NCBI RefSeq assembly: GCF_050433445.1
Contig: NZ_JBNPXF010000007.1
Span: 62,001 to 126,000, forward strand
Length of the DNA stretch: 64,000 nt
Source of the DNA: Kroppenstedtia sanguinis
GTDB lineage: Bacteria > Bacillota > Bacilli > Thermoactinomycetales > DSM-45169
Reading direction: 5' to 3'
Part shown: positions 9,382-17,680 of the stretch, piece by piece
Layout: each line of letters begins with the position of its first letter
Numbering within the stretch: position 1 is the first letter of the stretch
Position numbers and translations under genes: made by a program
Notes under the pieces: generated by a model
Told to the model about the DNA's origin: nothing
The model's database searches: none
Seen by the model: only the letters and a program-made list of their open reading frames with translations

Positions 9382-10451
9382 TTCGTATCCCCCCTTGTTC
9401 CCGTTGAAAAAGGATGTGTCCCCGCTTCCCCCTGCATCTCCTCGAGGCGGACCGGTCGGCGGGATGTCGCCGCCTGTTGACAAGCGAGCACCAGCTGAAG
9501 TGCTCTTCTGCCATCATCTCCGGTCACCGGAGGCTGTCCTCCAGATCGGATGACCGCGGTCATCCTTTCAATCAAGCATTGATGCCCTGGAACCCCCCAA
9601 GGGTCTTCCTCCACCTGTTGGATCACCTGGTCCGCACTCTCTTCGCTCAGATCGGCAAACTTCCAAGTGCGAATCGCGTGGGCTGTTCGCCCTCCCACCA
9701 CCGCTGTTCCTTTCTCCCCAAACAGGGACAGAGATTCCTCTAGGTTGTTGGGATAAATCGTGACTGCTGCCTCGATCACACCGAGTGCCCCGTTTCTGAA
9801 TTTGAGGATAGATACGGATGTATCTTCGGTTTCGATCCGCCGGAGGCGGGTGGCTTGATAAGAAGCCACCTCCTCTACCTCTCCCATCAACCACAGGAGA
9901 AGATCCAGGTTGTGGATGCCTTGATTCATCAACACGCCCCCATCCATCTGGCGCGTGCCTCTCCAAAGGGCTTGGTCATAATAGGCTTGATTCCGATTCC
10001 AGCGGAGGGTGGCATTGACATGACTAAAGGTGCCGAAGGCGCCAGACTCCACTCGTTCCTTCAGCCGGCGCATGGCCGGTCGGAAACGGTTCGGATGGAC
10101 TACACATAGCTGAACCTGGTTTTCTCTGCAGACTTCGATCATTCGGTCAGCGTCCTCCAGAGTGAGTGCCATCGGTTTTTCCACCACTACATGTTTACCA
10201 GCAGTTGCCGCTTGAATCGTCAGGTCCTTGTGCGTACCACTGGGTGTGCAGATATTAACCACATCTAGACCCGGATGTGTCAACATCTGCTCCACATCGG
10301 TATATGCAGTCACTTCTTCACCCCTAAATGGCTGCAGACGGTCCAGATCCCGATCGCAAACCGCAACCAACCGCGCCCCCTCCACGGCTTGAATCGCCGC
10401 CACGTGCTTCTGGGCAATATGTCCGCATCCGATGATACCGTAATGGATCAA
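9378..10451 (-). CDS. Gfo/Idh/MocA oxidoreductase (WbpB-like 3-dehydrogenase)
   Basis: NAD(P)-binding oxidoreductase, about 357 aa. The Rossmann motif GIIGCGHIAQKH is at residues 4-15, and the EKPMAL signature of the Gfo/Idh/MocA family is present. With the aminotransferase it probably converts UDP-GlcNAcA to the 3-amino sugar (3-keto intermediate). Start TTG 10451 has AAGGAGGGGG eight bases upstream; the upstream in-frame ATG at 10490 has no site. A GC-rich hairpin with arms GCCCGTC/GACGGGC lies in the leader near 10480-10500. Confidence 0.84.
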   Translation of the reverse strand: MIHYGIIGCGHIAQKHVAAIQAVEGARLVAVCDRDLDRLQPFRGEEVTAYTDVEQMLTHPGLDVVNICTPSGTHKDLTIQAATAGKHVVVEKPMALTLEDADRMIEVCRENQVQLCVVHPNRFRPAMRRLKERVESGAFGTFSHVNATLRWNRNQAYYDQALWRGTRQMDGGVLMNQGIHNLDLLLWLMGEVEEVASYQATRLRRIETEDTSVSILKFRNGALGVIEAAVTIYPNNLEESLSLFGEKGTAVVGGRTAHAIRTWKFADLSEESADQVIQQVEEDPWGVPGHQCLIERMTAVIRSGGQPPVTGDDGRRALQLVLACQQAATSRRPVRLEEMQGEAGTHPFSTGTRGDTN

Positions 10452-10602
10452 TGATGCCCCCTCCTTTTCTGAATGGTTACGCCCGTCCAAAGACGGGCAC
10501 GGTGGGCGATCTGCCTTTATTACAGGTATGTTACAATGACAGCCTCAATGTAACACAGTTGAAATATATTTGGAATCTATATAGGCGAACCTTTAAGAAA
10601 TC

Positions 10603-11814
10603 TTAGTCATTTCTTTTCGAACTCTTATCTAACAATTGATCGTACAGTTTGACCATCCGTTCCGCATTTTTCTGCCAAGTGTGGGAGCCGGATTCCGCGT
10701 AAGCCCGTTCCCCCATATCGTGGGCAAGACCTTCATCATCCATCAACAGAATCCTCAGATAGTGAACCAAGTCTTCTGGATCTTTCGGTTTGGCCAAAAA
10801 TCCCGTCTTCCGGTGCTGAAGGATTTCGGAGACCCCTCCGACATCCGTCGCCACCACCGGCTTTCCACACCCCATGGCTTCTAGGAGAATGGAGGGCAGC
10901 CCCTCGCTGAGACTAGATAAAGCCACTACATCGCTGCTGTTGACCCACCAGGGAATTTCATCGTGGGGTCTCCTCCCTGTGAAATGTATCCGTCCTTCGA
11001 TACCCTTCTCCCGGGATCTTTTTTTCAATGGTCCACGTAGGGGGCCGTCCCCAACCAAATACAGGTGGAATTCGGGATGCTGATCCGCCACGATCGCAAA
11101 AGCATCAATCAGGTATTCAATCCCCTTCACCTTATAGAGGTTGCCCACATAGAGAATGATTTTTTCCTGTTCTGGAAGCTGAAGATGTTCTCTTGCCACT
11201 TTTTGAGAGCGGGGATAGAAGCGCTTCGGATCAAATCCGTTGTAGATCGTGGTCGCTTCCACCCCTGCCACCAGCCTTTGGGCATCCCGTTTCAATCCGT
11301 TACTCACCGCCACAATATGATCACAGCTTCTGAGAGCCACTTCCGTACGTTCCAGTACTCCCTTACTCCGGAAGGGATACAGGCGGATGTCTGATCCATG
11401 AATCGTACTAACCACCGGCACCGAAAACACCTTTTTCAACAAAGTTCCGGCATAACCATCGGGAAATATGGTGTGACAATGGATCAGATCAAATGCAAAG
11501 GACTCTTTCAGTTGCTGAATTTCACGAACCAAGGCTTGATAATATAAATATCCAAAAGCCTGGAAAAACAGACCGCCTGGGAACATCCGGGCCGGCACAT
11601 AATGAATCGGAATCCCATCCATCACGGCCTTTCGTGGGAACCGGGTGTACACCCTCCATTTGGGATAGAGAGGAAACCGGGGAATGGGGGAAACCACCTG
11701 AATGTCCAACCCCATCTGTTTCATCGCTTTCACTTGGTTGTGAACAAAAACCCCCGACATCGGATTGGCCGGGTTGGGATACATATGGGAAATAACCAGT
11801 ATCTTCAGGCTCAT
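10603..11814 (-). CDS. Glycosyltransferase family 4
   Basis: GT-B family 4 glycosyltransferase, 403 aa. It begins MSLKILVISHMYPNP, and its donor site region SLSEGLPSILLEAMGCGKPVVATDVGG has the expected E-x7-E spacing. It lies between the UDP-GlcNAc 2-epimerase-like gene and the WbpB-like gene, separated from the latter by about 150 bp, so it may end one transcript. It is probably the second of the glycosyltransferases that build the repeat unit. Specificity unknown. Confidence 0.86.
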   Translation of the reverse strand: MSLKILVISHMYPNPANPMSGVFVHNQVKAMKQMGLDIQVVSPIPRFPLYPKWRVYTRFPRKAVMDGIPIHYVPARMFPGGLFFQAFGYLYYQALVREIQQLKESFAFDLIHCHTIFPDGYAGTLLKKVFSVPVVSTIHGSDIRLYPFRSKGVLERTEVALRSCDHIVAVSNGLKRDAQRLVAGVEATTIYNGFDPKRFYPRSQKVAREHLQLPEQEKIILYVGNLYKVKGIEYLIDAFAIVADQHPEFHLYLVGDGPLRGPLKKRSREKGIEGRIHFTGRRPHDEIPWWVNSSDVVALSSLSEGLPSILLEAMGCGKPVVATDVGGVSEILQHRKTGFLAKPKDPEDLVHYLRILLMDDEGLAHDMGERAYAESGSHTWQKNAERMVKLYDQLLDKSSKRND

Positions 11815-11894
11815 GGTGTTGTTGTCTTCCTTTCTCCCGCGCTCCCTATCGCCGGAGCCAGACTGATGACAGGCTCAGGTGGAGGGATCCGCGA

Positions 11895-12968
11895 CTACTG
11901 TTGACATCCTCCGCTCTTTCCCAGCGACTCCACGATCCGGTCTGCTGTATAGCCATCCCCAAAAACAGGAGCCACCTGAGTGAAATCCACATGAAAAGTT
12001 TCCACATATTCGATTATTTTCCTCTTATTTGCCCCGACAAGGACGTTGGCTTTTTGTTCCACCGTCTCTGTCCATTCCGTTTCATCTCGCATCGTGATAC
12101 AGGGAACTTGTAGGAGAAAGGCTTCTTTTTGCACTCCGCCGGAGTCGGTTAAGATTTTGGCAGCATTCATTTCAAGGTGGAGCATATCCAAATAACCTAC
12201 AGGCTCAATCACTTTTAAGCGGGGATTGGTCAAGTTGACTCCCTGTTTCTGCATTCGGTTGCGCGTCCGTGGATGCAACGGCAGGATCATCGGGGATTCC
12301 AGTTCGTTTAAAGCCGACAGGATTTCCTCCAACCGATCGGGGTGATCCGTGTTTTCTGCACGGTGCAGAGTCACGAGGAGATAAGTCCCCGGCTCCATCC
12401 CCAGCTCCTCCAGGATGCGACGGTCATTGGCAAGTTCCCGATTAAACCGAAGCGCATCCACCATCACATCCCCCACATGAACCACCCCCCGGCGAATCCC
12501 CTCTGCAGCCAGATGTTGAACTGCCGTCTCCGTGGGGCAATACAGAATCTCTGCCATATGATCCGTCAAGACACGGTTGATCTCTTCGGGCATCTGTCGA
12601 TTAAAGCTACGAAGCCCGGCCTCCACATGGGCGACGGGAATATGGAGCTTAGCAGCGGCCAGGGCCCCTGCCAGCGTCGTATTGGTGTCTCCGTAAACCA
12701 ATACCCAGTCCGGTCGTTCCTGAATCAAGACCTGTTCCAATCTGGACAACATTTCTCCGGTCTGGGCCCCATGGCTTTTGGAGCCCACTTCCAGATGATA
12801 ATCTGGCCGGGGAATCTTAAGTTCTTCAAAGAAGACCTCGGACATTGTCGTATCATAATGCTGGCCGGTATGGACCAAAATTTCTGTTTCCCGTCCCCTG
12901 AGACATCTGGAGACCGGAGCCGCCTTGATAAACTGCGGACGTGCTCCCACCACCGTGACTACTTTCAT
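11895..12968 (-). CDS. wecB: UDP-GlcNAc 2-epimerase family protein (WecB/MnaA or WbpI-like)
   Basis: Non-hydrolysing UDP-N-acetylglucosamine 2-epimerase family, about 357 aa, converting gluco to manno configuration at C2. Signatures are VGARPQFIKAAPVSR at the N-terminus, GDTNTTLAGALAA, and HVEAGLRSFNRQMPEEINR with the catalytic acidic residues. The FIKAAPVSR and EAGLRSFNRQMPEEINR forms resemble WbpI/WlbD, which act on UDP-GlcNAc3NAcA, more than classic MnaA. The presence of WbpA/B/E/D-like genes next door favours that role. Start ATG 12968 has AAGGAG upstream. A housekeeping MnaA role for wall teichoic acid is the alternative. Confidence 0.84.
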   Translation of the reverse strand: MKVVTVVGARPQFIKAAPVSRCLRGRETEILVHTGQHYDTTMSEVFFEELKIPRPDYHLEVGSKSHGAQTGEMLSRLEQVLIQERPDWVLVYGDTNTTLAGALAAAKLHIPVAHVEAGLRSFNRQMPEEINRVLTDHMAEILYCPTETAVQHLAAEGIRRGVVHVGDVMVDALRFNRELANDRRILEELGMEPGTYLLVTLHRAENTDHPDRLEEILSALNELESPMILPLHPRTRNRMQKQGVNLTNPRLKVIEPVGYLDMLHLEMNAAKILTDSGGVQKEAFLLQVPCITMRDETEWTETVEQKANVLVGANKRKIIEYVETFHVDFTQVAPVFGDGYTADRIVESLGKSGGCQQ

Positions 12969-13090
12969 GATTCTCACTCCTTACAGGGATCCCTGATTTT
13001 CGGATTCTCTGCGTGGGAAGTCCCTCTGTTGGGGAAACGGCATTATCCGGTCCCTTGTTCCAGTATTTACACGTTCTTTATTTATCTTTT

Positions 13091-13119
13091 TAAAAAAGAC
13101 CCCTTATAAAAGGGGTCTT
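13091..13119 (-). terminator. Rho-independent terminator after fabZ
   Basis: On the minus strand, a stem with arms AAGACCCC and GGGGTCTT is followed by TTTTTT. It lies just after the fabZ stop and separates fabZ from the polysaccharide operon. Confidence 0.88.
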
Positions 13120-13133
13120 GGGCCGAGCCATAC

Positions 13134-13568
13134 TCAGATGGGGTCCTGAATTGCAAACATGATTTCTCCTTCGGCTACCACTTTATCTTTCACCCGAGCC
13201 ACTGCCTTCCCCTTTCCGAAAGAGGGACGCAGTTTCGACATCTCCACTTCCAACGTGAGTGCATCCCCTGGGCTGACCTGACCACGAAAACGAAACTTAT
13301 CAATCCCCGCGAAAAAAGCCAGCTTCCCCTGGTTTTCCTCCATTCCGAGTACAGCGACAGCCCCTACCTGGGCCAAGGCTTCCACGATCAACACTCCCGG
13401 CATCACCGGTTGACCGGGAAAGTGCCCCTGAAAATGCGGCTCCGTCATGGTCACATTTTTGATCCCAACAGCTCGCTTCCCCGTTTCACATTCGAGGATG
13501 CGATCCACCAGCAAAAACGGATAGCGGTGGGGAATCACTTTCTGGATCTGATTGATATCCATCTCCAT
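13134..13568 (-). CDS. fabZ: 3-hydroxyacyl-ACP dehydratase FabZ
   Basis: Hot-dog fold dehydratase of type II fatty acid synthesis that removes water from 3-hydroxyacyl-ACP; cytoplasmic. At 144 aa it has the normal family length. The active-site helix is HFPGQPVMPGVLIVEALAQ with catalytic H49 and E63. The start ATG 13568 has GAAGG nine bases upstream. A strong terminator follows. In Bacillus fabZ also lies near the spoIIID/murA region, so this marks the junction between conserved core and the surface-polysaccharide locus. Confidence 0.95.
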   Translation of the reverse strand: MEMDINQIQKVIPHRYPFLLVDRILECETGKRAVGIKNVTMTEPHFQGHFPGQPVMPGVLIVEALAQVGAVAVLGMEENQGKLAFFAGIDKFRFRGQVSPGDALTLEVEMSKLRPSFGKGKAVARVKDKVVAEGEIMFAIQDPI

Positions 13569-13810
13569 CTTGGCAAACCTTCTTTCCCTATAAGTGATTC
13601 ATAGGCTTGTGAATCGGCCATGTATCAGTGGAGCTATAGATCACCACGTAAACTTCACCTGCATCGCTACTACGGCAACACAGGTTTTTCTTGCCATCAC
13701 CCATGTCAATCGACTGCCTTGTATCATTTTGATTTTAACACAATCGGCGGGATTTCTAACCAAAAAGGCCAAGGTTCCGAACCCTCATTTGGATCCCGAA
13801 GCTACTTTCC

Positions 13811-13999
13811 CTCAGGGCTGTTGATTAATCACAAAGTGGATGATGGGAACGAAACACTCCTTTCGCTCTTCCCATTGCGTAAAATATCCCTTGAAGGGGC
13901 GGGAATGGTGGGACGGCTACGATCTCTTGCAAAGCATCACCGTCCCACCATTCCGATTTTATCCCCTACCCAAAATATGGATAAATCAACACACCTGAC
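13811..13999 (+). repeat. Family A MITE-like repeat, copy 1
   Basis: About 189 bp bounded by TCAGGGCTGTTGATTA and the near-inverted ATCAACACACCTGA. The internal stem here is perfect over 15 bp (13902-13916 with 13940-13954), with a shortened loop compared with other copies. No protein-coding capacity is evident. It lies between fabZ and the malic enzyme gene. Confidence 0.85.
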
Positions 14000-14075
14000 T
14001 TTCCATGTATGAAAGAAGGAAAGCCTTATTACAATAAAAGTGTCCCCCTGCTGGCATGCGGCGAGGGGTTCAAAT

Positions 14076-14105
14076 AAAAGGCACCGGAGGAAATTCCCCC
14101 GGTGC
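14076..14105 (-). terminator. Terminator after malic enzyme gene
   Basis: Stem arms GCACCGG and CCGGTGC, with a T-rich tail on the minus strand (CCTTTTATTT). A T-run also follows on the plus strand, so it could act in both directions. Confidence 0.8.
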
Positions 14106-14111
14106 TCTTTT

Positions 14112-15416
14112 TCATGCATGTTTTTCCACGGCTCTTGCCACCGCCTGGTGCACTTGAGGATCCAGAGGATGAGGTACCAAGTCCCCTTCCTTGGTGCATT
14201 CGGCGATCGATGTCGCAGCCGCCACCAACATCTGTCTGGTGATTGCTTTGGCGTTGGCGTTGAGTGCCCCCCGAAAAATCCCTGGGAAGCCGAGCAGATT
14301 GTTGACGGAACGGCCATCGGCCGCATAGGCAGCCCCGGCCCGCTCAGCCACATCTGGCTCAATCTCAGGCTTGGGATTGGAAAGAGCCAGGATCACTTGT
14401 CCCTTTCGAACCCATTCCTCTTGGATCAAACCGGGAACACCGGTGGTGGCCACCACGATATCCACCCGATCCATCAACTCATCCAGGCCATCTACGGTCT
14501 CACCGCCGAGACTCGACAAGCGTTCCTTCGCTTTTTCCGACTTGTCGGCACCGATGACCTGCCTCACCCCGTAATCCATCAACATCCGGCAAATGGCGAT
14601 CCCCGCAGCTCCCAAGCCGATCTGCCCGACGACGGCATTTTTCAAATCGACACCTGCATTCTTGCACGCGGTGATCACCGCCGCCAGGGTAACCACTGCG
14701 GTACCATGCTGGTCATCGTGCATCACCGGAATATCCAGCTCCCTTTTCAACCGCTCCTCCACTTCAAAACAGCGGGGAGATGAGATATCCTCCAACAAGA
14801 TCGCGCCGAAGCCGGGAGAAATATTTTTGACCGTTTGGATCATTTCCTCCGGGTCCTGCGTAGACAACAGAATAGGAACCCCACTGATCCCCACAAATCG
14901 GTCAAAAAGGGCTGCTTTTCCTTCCATGACTGGTAATCCGGCCACCGGGCCGATATCGCCCAACCCCAAAATAGCCGTTCCATCGGTTACAATGGCAACT
15001 GTATCGGCGATGGAGGTATAGTGACGGGATTTTTCTGGATTTCTGTGAATTTCACGGCTGACGTCGGCTACTCCAGGGGTATACACTCGACGCAGATCGG
15101 CCAAAGAGCGGATATCCAACCGACTCTTCATGCGAATCTTCCCGCCCTCATGGGCCCGTAACACATCGTCAGATACCGCATGTAAGCAGATTCCGTCTCC
15201 AAGAGAACGAATCCCTTCTACAACTTGTTCCAGCTGTTCTTCATCATCACAAGAAACGGTAATAGTACGCAGGGTAGTCGCGACTCCCACTTTCACGGTT
15301 TCAATGTCGCCAATATCTCCCCCCGACAAACCGATGGAGGTTGCCACCTTTCCCAAGTTGCCTGGAAAAGACGGGGTTTCCACCACCAGTGCCCGGATAA
15401 TATTTCTGTCAGTCAA
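14112..15416 (-). CDS. NAD(P)-dependent malic enzyme with N-terminal ACT domain
   Basis: Oxidative decarboxylation of malate to pyruvate in the cytoplasm. The protein is about 434 aa. Residues 1-80 form an ACT-like regulatory domain (RNIIRALVVETPSFPGNLG), followed by the malic enzyme catalytic domain with YTPGVADVSREI, the metal-binding LLEDISSPRCFEVE region and the NAD-binding GLGAAGIAI. I chose TTG 15416 because GGGAGGTG lies upstream; longer in-frame starts run through the intergenic hairpin. ACT domains usually bind small ligands such as amino acids, suggesting allosteric control, but the ligand is unknown. Confidence 0.9.
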   Translation of the reverse strand: MTDRNIIRALVVETPSFPGNLGKVATSIGLSGGDIGDIETVKVGVATTLRTITVSCDDEEQLEQVVEGIRSLGDGICLHAVSDDVLRAHEGGKIRMKSRLDIRSLADLRRVYTPGVADVSREIHRNPEKSRHYTSIADTVAIVTDGTAILGLGDIGPVAGLPVMEGKAALFDRFVGISGVPILLSTQDPEEMIQTVKNISPGFGAILLEDISSPRCFEVEERLKRELDIPVMHDDQHGTAVVTLAAVITACKNAGVDLKNAVVGQIGLGAAGIAICRMLMDYGVRQVIGADKSEKAKERLSSLGGETVDGLDELMDRVDIVVATTGVPGLIQEEWVRKGQVILALSNPKPEIEPDVAERAGAAYAADGRSVNNLLGFPGIFRGALNANAKAITRQMLVAAATSIAECTKEGDLVPHPLDPQVHQAVARAVEKHA

Positions 15417-15461
15417 AACGGACACCTCCCACAACCCCAAAGCCGATGCCATCAAAGAGAA

Positions 15462-15488
15462 GGAGAATCAGTTTTCCCCTGATTCTTT
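15462..15488 (-). terminator. Probable terminator after pgsA-like gene
   Basis: Stem AGAATCAG/CTGATTCT on the minus strand directly after the stop at 15492, with a weak T-rich tail (TCCTTCTCTTTG). Confidence 0.5.
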
Positions 15489-15491
15489 TCC

Positions 15492-16013
15492 TCACATGGA
15501 TCGTTCGTTGAGCAGATTAAATTGAATCAGATAAACCAGTGCTGTAATAAAGGAAAAGATAATCACACCCCAAAGGAATACCGTTCCCATCGGGAGCTCG
15601 AACATCAGCAGGAAAAGAGCAACATAGTAAAGAATAGTGGTTAGTTTCCCCATGATGTTGGCCGGAACCGTCAGCCTCCCTCGAAAATGGAAAAAGGCAG
15701 AGGCGATAATCATCCCCAGATCCCGGAGGAAAATCGCAACCGCCGCAGGGATACTGATGCGTTGTGATATAAGCAGGGAAAGAAATACAGCCAACATCAT
15801 CAATTTGTCCGCCAGAGGGTCCAACATGATCCCCAACTGTGTCACCTGACTGTGTCTTCTGGCCAGATATCCATCGATCACATCGGTGATCCCCGCCAGC
15901 AGAAGCACCGCAAAGGCCCACTGTATCCGATAGGGAAGATCGGAGAAAAAAATAACCAGATAAATCGGGATCAGGGTAAACCTCATCAAGGTGACTATGT
16001 TGGGTAAATTCAA
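15492..16013 (-). CDS. pgsA: CDP-alcohol phosphatidyltransferase (PgsA-like)
   Basis: Membrane enzyme, about 173 aa, that transfers phosphatidyl from CDP-diacylglycerol to an alcohol, most likely glycerol-3-phosphate. The hallmark D-x2-D-G-x2-A-R-x8-G-x3-D-x3-D motif is complete in DVIDGYLARRHSQVTQLG followed by IMLDPLADK. About five transmembrane helices are visible. The start is TTG 16013 with GAGGAGG eight bases upstream. Bacillales often carry more than one such protein, so the exact substrate and the symbol are tentative. Confidence 0.85.
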   Translation of the reverse strand: MNLPNIVTLMRFTLIPIYLVIFFSDLPYRIQWAFAVLLLAGITDVIDGYLARRHSQVTQLGIMLDPLADKLMMLAVFLSLLISQRISIPAAVAIFLRDLGMIIASAFFHFRGRLTVPANIMGKLTTILYYVALFLLMFELPMGTVFLWGVIIFSFITALVYLIQFNLLNERSM

Positions 16014-16077
16014 TTGGAGCCCCTCCTCAAGGATTCCATCGCTTGTTGATACCCGGAGCAAACCTTGGAGTGATGAG

Positions 16078-16123
16078 AAAAAGACCCGTCTCTACCGCCC
16101 GGGTGTTCCGGGCGGGGACGGGT
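16078..16123 (-). terminator. Terminator after EpuA-family gene
   Basis: Nested GC-rich hairpin on the minus strand: inner arms CCGCCCGG/CCGGGCGG, outer arms ACCCGTC/GACGGGT, then CTTTTTCTC. It begins immediately after the stop at 16125. Confidence 0.85.
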
Positions 16124-16124
16124 A

Positions 16125-16871
16125 TTACCCGTAGATAAGATTGTATAAGTGCTCCCATAATTCTCGGGTAAATACTTCACCAGCCGGGTCATCTCCGATG
16201 ACACTATAACCGATTAACAACCCCCCAGCCAAGGCCGCCACAAGCAACAAAGGGAACCAGATAAAGGTGTACATCAACACCTTTTTGGTAAACTTCTTCT
16301 TCCCCTCGGTCTCCGATACTTCCTCACTGTCCTGATCAGCCACTGGGACGTCAGGTTCACCTAGTGAACTCTCTTCTTTCGTCCGTTTTTCGTCGGGTTC
16401 GGGGTCAGTCTTCACGCCCTCCCCAGAGTCCCCTTTTTTCCACTTCAGAACCCCGGTCGGCTTGGGATAGTCTTCCGATTGCACCGAATCCTTCGGCGTG
16501 ACATCAGGATCTTCCTCGCCTTCCCCATCCTCCGACCCCGGAAGGGATGGGGAAGGCGCTGCCCCCATCCCTCGGTCGTGATCCAGCTGGTCCTCCCAGT
16601 CCGTTGGGGACTCAGGGTCCCCTGTGTTCGGACCTTTGGACGGGTTCGGATCTTCTCCACTCCCGCCAGTTTCTACCTCGACGGGCTTAGAGGCGGATTC
16701 CGTTTGCTCCTCCACATTTGGTTCAGGAGAAGCTGGGGAGACAGTCGGATTCGTCAGCTGCTCATCTGTTTCCGCTTGCTCCTTGTTTGAAGCTCTCACT
16801 TGAGCTTCTTCCAAATTCGATTCCGAGTTTTTGGCCCAAACTTGGGTTGGTTTTTCTTCTTTTTGCTGCAT
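16125..16871 (-). CDS. EpuA-family membrane protein with long acidic N-terminal region
   Basis: About 248 aa. The C-terminal 50 residues contain one transmembrane helix followed by LIGYSVIGDDPAGEVF and WEHLYNLIYG. This matches the small EpuA family, often misnamed RNA polymerase subunit beta. The first ~190 residues are low-complexity, rich in Glu, Asp, Ser and Pro, so the protein is several times longer than typical members (about 60-100 aa). ATG 16871 has GGAGAGGAT upstream; an earlier in-frame start lacks a site. Function unknown; a cytoplasmic disordered tail on a membrane anchor is the visible architecture. Confidence 0.72.
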   Translation of the reverse strand: MQQKEEKPTQVWAKNSESNLEEAQVRASNKEQAETDEQLTNPTVSPASPEPNVEEQTESASKPVEVETGGSGEDPNPSKGPNTGDPESPTDWEDQLDHDRGMGAAPSPSLPGSEDGEGEEDPDVTPKDSVQSEDYPKPTGVLKWKKGDSGEGVKTDPEPDEKRTKEESSLGEPDVPVADQDSEEVSETEGKKKFTKKVLMYTFIWFPLLLVAALAGGLLIGYSVIGDDPAGEVFTRELWEHLYNLIYG

Positions 16872-17214
16872 AACTATCCTCTCCGAGCAGCCGTTATGGT
16901 GGGATGAGACGGGTCCGCCCCCGGCCTGCCTGTCCAACCCAAAAAACGGACCCGCCTATTTATGTATTTCCTTTTTAAAACGCCAGCAACAGATCTCCAT
17001 AAATAAAATATATCGCAACTCCAGCGCGAAGTCCACTGGAAACCCAAAGCTTCCTTCAAACAGAAACCAGGTGGAATCTGGAACCTTTTCCACCCTGGGT
17101 TTCCTCTGTGCTATGCAATCCGGAGCGGCCGGTGAGACCTATGGCCTCTATGTACCGACCCAAGCGGGTTCCATTGGTTGATGGTGGGCGGGGTGTGCCA
17201 AAGCGGGGTCCTCC
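16872..17214. other. Intergenic stretch upstream of EpuA-family gene
   Basis: No gene is supported. It holds an imperfect hairpin at about 17058-17103 (arms GGTGGAA/TTCCACC), possibly a weak terminator for spoIIID. No mbl gene follows spoIIID here, although it does in Bacillus subtilis. Confidence 0.5.
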
Positions 17215-17502
17215 TCAGATTTTTGTCGTCTCCAATTTCTTCTCCTTTTGCGGGCGTACCCTTTTGTATTTAATCTTTGTCGCTTCCCCTCCCCGCAGAT
17301 GACGAATAGATTTGTGGTACTCCAGAATTTCCTTGACTTGGTTGGCCAATTCGGAGTTTATCTCGGGTAACCGCTCCGTAAGATCCTTGTGCACAGTGCT
17401 TTTGGAAACCCCGAACTCTTTTGCAATCGTGCGGACCGTGTTTCGGGTTTCCACAAAGTAACGTCCAATCTTAATTGTCCGCTCTTTGATGTAATCGTGC
17501 AC
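17215..17502 (-). CDS. spoIIID: Sporulation transcription factor SpoIIID
   Basis: Mother-cell DNA-binding protein that tunes the sigmaE regulon. It is 95 aa, with a helix-turn-helix at roughly residues 20-45 (TVRTIAKEFGVSKSTVHKD) and a basic C-terminal tail (KIKYKRVRPQKEKK) that adds a second DNA contact. Start is GTG 17502 after GGGAGGCGAGGGGA. A sigmaE-type promoter at 17535-17562 lies 30 bp upstream, as expected for this gene. Confidence 0.96.
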   Translation of the reverse strand: MHDYIKERTIKIGRYFVETRNTVRTIAKEFGVSKSTVHKDLTERLPEINSELANQVKEILEYHKSIRHLRGGEATKIKYKRVRPQKEKKLETTKI

Positions 17503-17534
17503 TCCCCTCGCCTCCCTCTTCGAATGTCTGGTAC

Positions 17535-17562
17535 ATTATATGAGCTGTCTTGCCGGTTATTC
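17535..17562 (-). promoter_or_regulatory. SigmaE-type promoter of spoIIID
   Basis: Minus strand: GAATAAC at 17562-17556, 13 bp, then CATATAAT at 17542-17535. Matches the sigmaE consensus (KMATATT, 13-15 bp, CATACAMT) at nearly every position. Confidence 0.72.
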
Positions 17563-17636
17563 TCATCTAACAAGCCCTGACAAGCCTGATTTCGCCATTT
17601 TTTAGCCAATTTTCCGACCCTAGGTGGAGCAAAAAA

Positions 17637-17669
17637 CAAAAAAAGATCCGCTCCCTAAGAGCGGATCCG
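17637..17669 (-). terminator. Terminator after spoIIQ
   Basis: Minus-strand stem GGATCCGCTC/GAGCGGATC followed by seven T residues, just downstream of the spoIIQ stop. Confidence 0.88.
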
Positions 17670-17680
17670 ACATGCCGATT

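Noticed and set aside
10480..10505. GC-rich hairpin GCCCGTC/GACGGGC ahead of the WbpB-like gene as a terminator
   Set aside because: No T-run follows on the minus strand, so it is noted only as a leader hairpin.
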